Source: a virus | DNA length: 20,294 bases | IMG/VR virus record: IMGVR_UViG_3300044535_002622 | Coordinates: 1-20,294 of that record | Strand: one strand, 5' to 3' | Shown: positions 13,102-18,679 of the stretch, in pieces | How the letters are laid out: every line of letters begins with the position of its first letter | Numbering within the stretch: the stretch's first letter is position 1 | Notes under the pieces: model-generated | Databases searched by the model: none | Told to the model about the DNA's origin: nothing | Seen by the model: only the letters and a program-made list of their open reading frames with translations | Made by a program: the position numbers and the translations under genes

Positions 13102-13144
13102 ATAGTAGATCGTTCCCCCAATAAAGTCAAGTATATGGGAGAAT
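13102..13144 (-). promoter_or_regulatory. Family B promoter/operator 5
   Basis: -35 TTGACT at 13130-13125, 17-bp spacer, -10 TACTAT at 13107-13102; inverted repeat ATTCTCCCA/TGGGGGAAC at 13112-13144, with one arm altered. Drives the 412-aa gene. Confidence 0.85.
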
Positions 13145-13186
13145 TATTTCTGAGCAGATGTACTAAGTATATTTACTCGTTACCAT

Positions 13187-13527
13187 TGTAGATAGATTGT
13201 TAATAAAGTGATCGACAATCAAAACCTTTGCGGAGTAAAGGTTTTAGGCTTTGTTAACGTTGTCAATGGTTTATAGGGAAAAAGAAAAGATAAGAAAATA
13301 TACCAGGCTGGACAATAAAAAGACTGCGAGAGATAACTAAGTTTAGCAATAGAAAGAAAAAACCAAAGTCAGCAATAAGTCTGTTAGTCTGTAGATAGAT
13401 TGTAGATAAGGTTATTAACAATCGAAATCCTTGCAGAGTATAGATTTCGAGGTTTGTTTATCTTGTCAACACTCTATACAGGAGAGAGAAAAGATAGGGA
13501 GAAATAAACGAACTGGACAATAAGAAA
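13187..13527. repeat. Two diverged ~140-bp direct repeats with conserved hairpins
   Basis: Copy 1 starts at 13187 and copy 2 at 13387; both run TGTAGATAGATTGT, a variable part, a hairpin with loop GC(G/A)GAGT, TTTGTT, TTGTCAA, a purine-rich stretch, then CTGGACAATAA. Copy 1 folds as 13221-13229 with 13237-13245, enclosed by a 10-bp stem 13199-13208/13249-13258. Copy 2 pairs 13423-13429 with 13443-13449 and 13404-13409 with 13458-13463. Base pairs change on both sides between copies. No credible gene is present between 13145 and 13696. It could be a structured RNA or a replication origin with iteron-like repeats. Confidence 0.65.
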
Positions 13528-13603
13528 AGAATAAAAAATCCTGACACGGGGAAATAGAGTAACAATACTAACAAAGTCTGAAACCTATATATATCAATGC
13601 TTT

Positions 13604-13640
13604 TTATTGTTGATCGCCTTATCTACAATCTATTTACAAA
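13604..13640. repeat. Inverted partial copy of the repeat start
   Basis: The reverse complement of this stretch matches the start of copy 2 (13391-13427) at roughly 30 of 37 positions, including GATTGTAGATAAGG. Together they could form a long stem enclosing about 175 bp. It is preceded by the TATATATATCAAT block that recurs at 14581-14594. Confidence 0.6.
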
Positions 13641-13650
13641 CCAACAAACT

Positions 13651-13680
13651 ATAAACCCCTATGAGTCCATAGGGGTTTAT
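13651..13680 (-). terminator. Terminator after the antirepressor-like gene
   Basis: Perfect 13-bp stem (ATAAACCCCTATG at 13651-13663, complement at 13668-13680) with a 4-nt loop, 16 nt after the stop at 13697. The U-tract is weak (AGTTTGTT on the minus strand) but the stem is strong and nearly symmetric. Confidence 0.8.
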
Positions 13681-13696
13681 ATGGGTTTAGGTATTT

Positions 13697-14401
13697 TTAC
13701 CGTTTTTTATCGTTTCTCATGAGCATTCGACCGCCTCGCCATCCCCGTGCTTTTTCTCGTTCGGTTTCGAGTAGGTTGAATTTAGCTATATCGCGCTCTT
13801 TTTCAGCGTGTAATTCTTCGATCACTAGCCGCTTATAGTCAAGCATCGAGTTTTTACTGCTAAAGTCAGCGATCATAGTCTTTTGAGTTTTGATCAACTC
13901 CTCTAGTATTTGCTTCTCTTCGCTTAGTTTGACGATTTGGCTCTCAAGTTGCCTTACCTCTTTAATTGCCTCGCTCTTGACGCGAAAACCAGCTAATGTG
14001 TGAAGGAATAATCGGACTCCTAACTTAAGCACTTGAGAGGCTAACTCAGGATTATCCTTTGGCAACCACTTACAGATTAGGTCTTCTGGGATTAGATAAA
14101 CCCCTTGCAACCCGCCCTCTGTTTGAATTTGAGCCTGTTTTAGCAATCCTAATCCTAACCCCATTGTGTTACCCCCTTGTAACCCGCTCCCTGTTTGAAT
14201 TTGAGGGTGATTTGGAGATTCAGAAGTTACCCCCTTGCTATCTTCTTTAGGTAGCCGGTTTAATCGCATAGTGATAGCGTTGTGGCTTTTCCCGGACATA
14301 CGAGCATATCCTTTGATTGAGGCAAAGCTTTCACCGGTCTGAGTGTCGATAATTAGCTCGATGCCGTCGTGATCAAAACGTTGTAAAATTAGATCAGCCA
14401 T
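13697..14401 (-). CDS. Antirepressor/KilA-like DNA-binding protein, 234 aa
   Basis: The N-terminus GIELIIDTQTGESFASIKGY followed by ARMSGKSHNAITMRLNRL resembles the antirepressor/Bro-N class found in phages and in cyanobacterial mobile elements, where it includes a helix-turn-helix-like unit. Residues about 65-105 contain a short duplicated motif (QIQTGSGLQGG and QIQTEGGLQGV). Residues 108-140 (EDLICKWLPKDNPELASQVL ... GVRLFLHTLAGFRV) are typical of the same protein type, and the rest is a long coiled coil ending in an RGGR basic tail. It has its own terminator and lies downstream of a 34-bp perfect palindrome, suggesting separate regulation. It may control a lytic/lysogenic or early/late switch; that is inference. 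Confidence 0.65.
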   Translation of the reverse strand: MADLILQRFDHDGIELIIDTQTGESFASIKGYARMSGKSHNAITMRLNRLPKEDSKGVTSESPNHPQIQTGSGLQGGNTMGLGLGLLKQAQIQTEGGLQGVYLIPEDLICKWLPKDNPELASQVLKLGVRLFLHTLAGFRVKSEAIKEVRQLESQIVKLSEEKQILEELIKTQKTMIADFSSKNSMLDYKRLVIEELHAEKERDIAKFNLLETEREKARGWRGGRMLMRNDKKR

Positions 14402-14433
14402 GTTAGCCTCTACAGTAGGTTGACTTGGTTAGT

Positions 14434-14519
14434 CCCTCGCGTCAACGAGGGCATATTGATATTGTACTACATTAAATAATCAATTATTCCCCAATATAGA
14501 ATTTTCTATATTGGGGAAT
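14434..14519. promoter_or_regulatory. Regulatory region upstream of the antirepressor-like gene
   Basis: Contains a 34-bp perfect inverted repeat at 14486-14519 (16-bp arms beginning ATTCCCCAATATAGAA, 2-bp centre), a smaller palindrome CCCTCG/CGAGGG at 14434-14451, and a minus-strand -10-like TACAAT between them (14465-14470). The large arms resemble the family B operator half-site ATTC(T)CCCA, so the same repressor may act here. Confidence 0.55.
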
Positions 14520-14641
14520 CTGGACACAAAAAAACGAGAATCGGGAAACCTATTAATAGTAGCAACAAACTAATAAAACGTATATATATCAATACTTTTT
14601 ACTGTTAATATTGCTAACAATCTGTTAGCAGTGTATTAACT
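14520..14641. repeat. Diverged repeat of the 13514-13640 block
   Basis: Begins CTGGACA, contains GGGAAA, AACAAACTAA and TATATATATCAATACTTTTTACTGTTAAT in the same order as 13514-13640, and ends at a terminator hairpin in both places. No gene lies in the 14402-14672 gap. So a terminator plus repeat unit is duplicated after two consecutive genes. Confidence 0.6.
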
Positions 14642-14642
14642 A

Positions 14643-14670
14643 AAAACCCGTCAATTGATTGACGGGTTTT
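14643..14670 (-). terminator. Terminator after the HAD / small DNA-binding operon
   Basis: Perfect 12-bp stem AAAACCCGTCAA/TTGACGGGTTTT with a 4-nt loop, followed by TAGTT, just after the stop at 14673. Strong intrinsic terminator, near symmetric. Confidence 0.85.
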
Positions 14671-14672
14671 GA

Positions 14673-14951
14673 TTAATTAAATTTTTTGTACTCTTGTAGT
14701 ATTAGGTCGGTTGCCTCCTCAATTTGGGTTCCTTTTGATAGCAGTTCAAGGACTTTAGCCAGAACTTGTCTGACTCGTTCTTTACCTATTCCTAATTCTG
14801 CTGTAGTTGATGCCACTCTAAAGCGATAGTTCCGATGCCGGGAAGTAACAGGCACTGGGTCAAGATTATTGTTTTTTGCCCACACCAGATAGATGTAGGC
14901 TTGTCTAGGTGTTATTACTTTTGTTTTTCTAATCTTAATTTTTGAAAACAT
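14673..14951 (-). CDS. Putative small DNA-binding protein, 92 aa
   Basis: ATG at 14951, one codon after the stop of the HAD gene (TGA TTG ATG), so co-transcribed. Basic N-terminus (KIKIRKTKVITPRQAYIYLV), then a helix-turn-helix-like stretch STTAELGIGKERVRQVLAKV resembling sigma-factor or winged-helix recognition segments, then a helix to the end. No named family recognised; a role as regulator is inferred. Confidence 0.65.
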   Translation of the reverse strand: MFSKIKIRKTKVITPRQAYIYLVWAKNNNLDPVPVTSRHRNYRFRVASTTAELGIGKERVRQVLAKVLELLSKGTQIEEATDLILQEYKKFN

Positions 14952-14954
14952 CAA

Positions 14955-15485
14955 TCATCTGGTATTCTTTGTTAAATCAAGGGAATATACACTCCAAATA
15001 TGAGCGTCTAAAAAGTTGATTCCCGCATTTTTTGCCGCTAATTTATCTTCTTCTCGATCTCCTACCATTAAAATATCAGTAGGTTCTTTGGCGAAGGATT
15101 TTAAAGATGCGGAAATCATGCCACAATTAGGCTTTCTAAATTGGCCTAAAAATTCTTTGCGGATTTCATGGATTAAATCTATATTTTCTCGGCTTACGCC
15201 ATAGCACAAATTCCCCTCGAAATCAGGGCAAAAATAGATATAAGAAAGTAGGGGAAATATTTCTAAAGTTTTTTGCTGTTCTTCGATTGCGCTTTTTAAG
15301 GATTTATAGCCGGCGGCTACTCCGCCCTGATTGGTGATTCCTATCATCGTCCATCCCTCTTGATGGTAAATTTCCATAGCTTTTATCGCCCCTTCGATTG
15401 GTTCCTGATCATTTGGATCTTCGATGAATTTTCCGCTAGTAGGCCGGCGGATCGTGCCATCAAGATCGAGTAGCAGAGCTTTCAT
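14955..15485 (-). CDS. HAD-superfamily phosphatase (HAD-III, polynucleotide 3'-phosphatase/GmhB-like)
   Basis: 176 aa from ATG at 15485. Motif I LLLDLDGTIR gives nucleophile D7 and D9; motif II is GITNQGGVAAG (T51, N52); motif III is probably K118 in FRKPN; motif IV MVGDREEDKLAAKNAG supplies D143 and D147. This layout matches small HAD phosphatases such as histidinol-phosphate, heptose-bisphosphate and polynucleotide-kinase 3'-phosphatases. In a phage, nucleic-acid end repair is the most likely use, but the substrate cannot be read. An ATG at 15521 would extend the protein by 12 residues but lies inside a 38-nt repeat whose second copy has ATA there, so I reject it. Confidence 0.8.
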   Translation of the reverse strand: MKALLLDLDGTIRRPTSGKFIEDPNDQEPIEGAIKAMEIYHQEGWTMIGITNQGGVAAGYKSLKSAIEEQQKTLEIFPLLSYIYFCPDFEGNLCYGVSRENIDLIHEIRKEFLGQFRKPNCGMISASLKSFAKEPTDILMVGDREEDKLAAKNAGINFLDAHIWSVYSLDLTKNTR

Positions 15486-15498
15486 TTTTTCAAATTTT

Positions 15499-15536
15499 CC
15501 CCTACTTAAGCTTCGGGGCATCCCTAATAGGGATTA
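15499..15536 (-). repeat. 38-nt dispersed repeat, copy 1
   Basis: Begins CCCCTACTTAAGCTTCGGGG and ends with the palindrome ATCCCTAATAGGGAT. It differs from copy 2 by one base and lies 14 nt upstream of the HAD gene start. On the minus strand it offers two hairpins in the 5' leader. Confidence 0.8.
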
Positions 15537-15578
15537 AGCAAATAATCAAGACAACTGATAACTGACAACCAATTTAAC

Positions 15579-15815
15579 CTATCTAGTGTTGCATCCTAAA
15601 ATTCCATAAGGATCGCCGTCTTTCTCAAAATATTCACTATTCCATTGCTGAATAATTTCTTCAGCAAAAGCCTTAGTTAGTAAGTCGTTTGGACGATAAT
15701 ATGATCTTCTGTAATGGTTTACTTCTGCGGCAGTTAAAAATTCAGAAGTAGTAGTCCGGGAATTAATATAATCAGCAAATTCTTGAGCAGTCATTATCTT
15801 TTTGGAGTTAGTCAT
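15579..15815 (-). CDS. Unknown small protein, 78 aa
   Basis: ATG at 15815 with AAGAAG close upstream; a second ATG at 15794 lacks a ribosome binding site. Sequence TAQEFADYINSRTTTSEFLT, NHYRRSYYRPNDLLTKAFAE and EIIQQWNSEYFEKDGDPYGI; mainly helical, no motif recognised. Preceded by copy 2 of the 38-nt repeat and followed by a TGATAAC-type repeat region before copy 1. Confidence 0.6.
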   Translation of the reverse strand: MTNSKKIMTAQEFADYINSRTTTSEFLTAAEVNHYRRSYYRPNDLLTKAFAEEIIQQWNSEYFEKDGDPYGILGCNTR

Positions 15816-15835
15816 TTTCTTCTTGATGATTCCCT

Positions 15836-15873
15836 CCCCTACTTAAGCTTCGGGGTATCCCTAATAGGGATTA
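15836..15873 (-). repeat. 38-nt dispersed repeat, copy 2
   Basis: 37 of 38 bases identical to copy 1 at 15499-15536 and likewise in the leader of a minus-strand gene (21 nt before ATG 15815). The near-perfect identity in otherwise unlike surroundings suggests recent duplication or a conserved regulatory function. Confidence 0.8.
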
Positions 15874-15910
15874 TTAGATAAAGCGCACACAACTACGATT
15901 ATAGTTCATA

Positions 15911-15943
15911 GTTTCAATTCCTATTAGGAGTTCTTTGTGCAAC
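15911..15943 (-). repeat. Single CRISPR-repeat-like sequence
   Basis: On the minus strand it starts GTTGCACAAAGAAC, has a central inverted repeat TCCTA-A-TAGGA and ends ATTGAAAC, the 8-nt tag typical of cyanobacterial type I/III CRISPR repeats. Length 33 versus the usual 35-37. Only one copy exists, so it is not an array. No gene occupies 15874-15995. Confidence 0.4.
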
Positions 15944-15995
15944 TACCTTAAGTAAATCACTTAATTCTTGAAAATAGGTGTTTTGCTGTGCCACT

Positions 15996-16457
15996 TTAGG
16001 CACTGACACGCTGAGAAAAACGATAGCATACTTCTTGATAGGAGATGCTTTGAATTTTCCCTTTGACATTTTCAAATACCCAGTAATCTCCATCGCTATC
16101 TTGATAAATAACGTTTAAATCGATAGGAATCTCAAAAGTTGCAGATGTTTCGCCTTTTTTACCTTCAAATTTTCGACTTACAGGCTCGATAAACTTCTTG
16201 ATGAATCCACCGTGCTTAATATCTTTTTCGGGTGAGATTTTCGCTACCCATGCTCTCCAAGCGCGGCGAGGAGTTTCTAAAATAAGAGTGCGAGTTTTAG
16301 GCAATCTTTTAAAGCTTACGATAGTATTTTTCCCGATTGCTTCGATAGCGGCTTCTACTTTTAAGATTTTTTCAATTAGTTTACGCTGGTTTTGCCGTCC
16401 TCTAGTAATCGCTAGTTGAGCGTTTAGTCGAGCCAGTTTAGATTGTAGGTTATTCAT
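15996..16457 (-). CDS. Unknown protein sharing an N-terminal module with the 412-aa protein, 153 aa
   Basis: ATG at 16457 in a leader (16467-16489) identical over 23 nt to that of the 180-aa gene, but the upstream operator is different: there is no ATTCTCCCA repeat, and a TATCAAG-type sequence is present instead. Residues 1-41 (MNNLQSKLARLNAQLAITRG ... KILKVEAAIEAIG) match the start of the 412-aa protein. The remainder is basic then beta-rich (IPIDLNVIYQDSDGDYWVFE, VCYRFSQRV). Function unknown. Confidence 0.7.
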   Translation of the reverse strand: MNNLQSKLARLNAQLAITRGRQNQRKLIEKILKVEAAIEAIGKNTIVSFKRLPKTRTLILETPRRAWRAWVAKISPEKDIKHGGFIKKFIEPVSRKFEGKKGETSATFEIPIDLNVIYQDSDGDYWVFENVKGKIQSISYQEVCYRFSQRVSA

Positions 16458-16504
16458 GATCTGCGATGTGTGTTTTGCTTACATTTCTAATGTAGATCAA
16501 TCCT

Positions 16505-16874
16505 CTTGATAAGTGTTGGCGAAGTGTGGCACTTGATAAACTGTCACAATGCTTGGGGACATCTAAAGCAGTTATTCCAGTGATTTACTGTCACTAGAAT
16601 AACTAAGAATCTATTTAAAGTAATAAGCACTAGACCAAGTGCGTGCGTCAGCCGACTACTATTTCAAATCGGTTACTGGAATTACACCAGCAAGCTTAGA
16701 ACGACTCATTAACCAGTCTCACCAGCCGACTACTATTTCAAATCGGTTACTGATCCGCCCAGTAGCTTATGGAGGCTCTAATTAATGGATGCACTTGGTT
16801 TAGTGCTTATATTTTAAATATATCATGATAATTTTCAGATAGTTGGCAAAGTGTGACAGTTTATCAAGTGTCAC
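16505..16874. other. Structured non-coding element with nested inverted repeats
   Basis: From outside in: a 22-bp inverted repeat (16526-16547 and 16853-16874, 21 of 22 paired), a 14-bp hairpin with one mismatch (16570-16583/16591-16604), a 19-bp stem (16624-16642/16791-16809) closing a 148-nt interior, and inside it two copies of a 30-nt sequence (16649-16678, 16723-16752) that each fold as CAGCCGA/TCGG-CTG. The ends also share a direct repeat GTTGGC(G/A)AAGTGTG. No gene is present in 16458-16894. Candidates: large structured RNA, replication origin, or a MITE-like insertion. Confidence 0.7.
16649..16752. repeat. Tandem duplication, two identical 30-nt repeats spaced 74 nt
   Basis: The 30-nt core is identical (starts CAGCCGACTACTATTTC). 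Similarity continues more weakly beyond it (CCAG ... AGCTTA ... CTC ... ATTAA), so the duplicated unit is about 74 nt, which argues against a CRISPR repeat-spacer pair. Confidence 0.75.
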
Positions 16875-16894
16875 TGTGGATACTTTTGTGCTGA

Positions 16895-17941
16895 TTATTC
16901 TGTAAACCACTGTAAATAAATCTGATGCGCTATCTGTGCGGTCATTACAGGAGGCACACTCATTCCTATTAAATAATTTGGTTTAATATTTTTAAAGTTG
17001 TAATCAAGCGGATAGCTACCAATCATTTTAACTTCATCCATTGTTATTCTATTTGGATGATCAAATCTTATTGGGACAGAATCTCCACTCGCTACTGTAG
17101 TAGGAGAAATCTGGTTATCGTGAATAAATCTAGCTTGAAATCTTTTTCTTTTATTTCCAATTCTTTCGTGAATACTCGCTAAATCTTGATCTGTTTTTAT
17201 TCTTTTATCCCATACAGCTTTTGTTTCATTGGTTAATTCTTTTCCTAATTTTTTTGACTTAAATTCACTATAAATAATTGATTTTTCATCAAAACTTAAC
17301 TCTAGATTTTTAAAGTTTAAATCATTCCTTTGGCAAATAAAAAATACTCGCTCACGTTTTTGAGGCACTCCCATGCTTGCGGCGTTCAAGAGGAATAACT
17401 GTACTTTATATCCTGCTTTTTCAAATTCATCTTTTATTCGCTTTACATACGCTTTGGCATTACCTTGAATAATTCCTTTAACATTTTCAGCGATAACGAC
17501 CTTTGGCTGTAGTTTTTTTGCTAATCGTATGTAATCAAAGAAAAGGTCATCAAGTCGCTGTTTAGCCTGACCTTCCCTAAATACTTTTTCTTTCCCCCAG
17601 TCTTTTTCTCTATTTCCTGCCATGCTAAATGAAGAGCAGGGAGGTGAGCCGTCTAAAATATCTAGGTTATAAAGTTCATTAGGAAAGTTTGTACGATCAG
17701 CAAAATCTCTTATATCTTCAATAAATAAATATTTAGGATTGTGGTTAACTTTATATACATCAGCTACCTGCGAGTCTATTTCAACACCTCCTAAATGGTC
17801 AAAACCTGCTAACTTGTAACCCATAGTCGAACCACCGCCACAGATAAAAGTACCAAATACTTTTAACCCATGTTTTTCAATTCCGGGTGCTGGGTATCCA
17901 TCTGACAAATTCCACTTATATGCAAATTTATGTTTAGTCAT
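16895..17941 (-). CDS. Cytosine-C5 DNA methyltransferase
   Basis: 348 aa with the ordered motifs of the DNA cytosine-5 methyltransferase family: I FGTFICGGGSTMGYKLAGF (29-47, SAM binding), IV DGSPPCSSFS (98-106, nucleophile C102), VI AENVKG (151-156), VIII QKRERVFF (194-201), then a target-recognition region and X IGMSVPPVMTAQIAHQIY near the end. Complete by eye, so probably active; the target is unknown. The ATG overlaps the stop of the ParB-like gene (ATGACTAA), so the two are translated together. In a phage it most likely protects its DNA from host restriction; no cognate endonuclease is seen, so an orphan enzyme is likely. Confidence 0.92.
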   Translation of the reverse strand: MTKHKFAYKWNLSDGYPAPGIEKHGLKVFGTFICGGGSTMGYKLAGFDHLGGVEIDSQVADVYKVNHNPKYLFIEDIRDFADRTNFPNELYNLDILDGSPPCSSFSMAGNREKDWGKEKVFREGQAKQRLDDLFFDYIRLAKKLQPKVVIAENVKGIIQGNAKAYVKRIKDEFEKAGYKVQLFLLNAASMGVPQKRERVFFICQRNDLNFKNLELSFDEKSIIYSEFKSKKLGKELTNETKAVWDKRIKTDQDLASIHERIGNKRKRFQARFIHDNQISPTTVASGDSVPIRFDHPNRITMDEVKMIGSYPLDYNFKNIKPNYLIGMSVPPVMTAQIAHQIYLQWFTE

Positions 17942-18638
17942 TACCTAAAAGCTTCCATACTGCTTGTTCGGGTGTCGATGCTATTTTACTTAATTGTTCT
18001 TTTACTTGCCAGTATTCATTTTCTGTATAACTTAATTTAATTATCATTTGCCCATCCATACCCTCGATGTCAATTTCTTTGTTTTTTCCCGAAAAATTAT
18101 CTGTTATATTCGATTCAAAATTATCAGAATTATCTAAATTATCTGAAGTATTTAAAGCTTCTAGGATTGAATTTAAATCGCCGATTACTCCTAAATTCTC
18201 TCCCTCTTCATCAAGGTATTCAGCTTGGCTAATTAGTAAGTCAGTATCAAAAAGCTTTAATTCCGTGGCAAGGTCAAGCCCCGCCCCGTGAATCGTAGAA
18301 TGGTTGTGAATAATCGAGTATTTTATAGCTTGAGCCTCGTTTTTAGCGTGAACTCCTACTAAAATAGGAACCATCCACTCCCCATCATTGTCAATATCTA
18401 TACCTCTAGGTCGATCTATTTTGCGCTTTTTAATTGCTAATAGTGCGGCACACCGATCATGACCCTCAGTAATCCCCCCTTTTCCGCCGTTTAAGCTCGG
18501 ATCGTAGCCAATTGGGTCTTTAAATCCCAACTCCAATATTGAAGCTATGGTGTTTTCAGTGGCGTGTTTTTTGGAATTACCCTTTAGTTGTTTTAGGTCG
18601 CAAAGCCGTCGATACTCAATTTCTAATTTATCTGTCAT
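17934..18638 (-). CDS. ParB/sulfiredoxin-fold nuclease-like protein
   Basis: 234 aa from ATG at 18638; a TTG-initiated extension to 18680 would collide with the divergent terminase gene. Residues 10-70 (RRLCDLKQLKGNSKKHATEN, ILELGFKDPIGYD, GGITEGHDRCAALLAI) match the ParB N-terminal domain, with the GHDR box at 59-62. The C-terminus is acidic and Asn/Asp-rich (NTSDNLDNSDNFESNITDN), then ends in a compact MIIKLSYTENEYWQVKEQLS segment. Phages often place such proteins beside DNA methyltransferases and terminase genes; they may aid modification, act as nucleases or regulate. It is coupled to the methyltransferase. Confidence 0.85.
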   Translation of the reverse strand: MTDKLEIEYRRLCDLKQLKGNSKKHATENTIASILELGFKDPIGYDPSLNGGKGGITEGHDRCAALLAIKKRKIDRPRGIDIDNDGEWMVPILVGVHAKNEAQAIKYSIIHNHSTIHGAGLDLATELKLFDTDLLISQAEYLDEEGENLGVIGDLNSILEALNTSDNLDNSDNFESNITDNFSGKNKEIDIEGMDGQMIIKLSYTENEYWQVKEQLSKIASTPEQAVWKLLGND

Positions 18639-18679
18639 GATTGATGTAAGATTAAGTAACTCTACTACTATAATAACCA
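18639..18679. promoter_or_regulatory. Divergent promoter region between ParB-like and small terminase genes
   Basis: Only 41 bp between two divergent start codons. A consensus TATAAT lies at 18669-18674 on the plus strand, five bases before the ATG of the terminase gene, with no Shine-Dalgarno sequence, which suggests a leaderless transcript. The -35 is poor (TTGATG at 18641, spacer 22). Confidence 0.35.

Noticed and set aside
15486-15521. Upstream ATG at 15521 as the HAD gene start
   Set aside because: The ATG is created by the single base that differs between the two 38-nt repeats, and conserved HAD sequence begins at the ATG at 15485.
16649-16752. Two-repeat mini CRISPR array
   Set aside because: Similarity continues into the supposed spacer and the repeats lie inside a larger stem, so a structured tandem duplication fits better.
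16560-16840. tRNA gene(s) in the structured element
   Set aside because: A TTTCAAAT loop resembled a T-arm, but no flanking 5-bp T-stem, acceptor stem or anticodon arm could be drawn on either strand.
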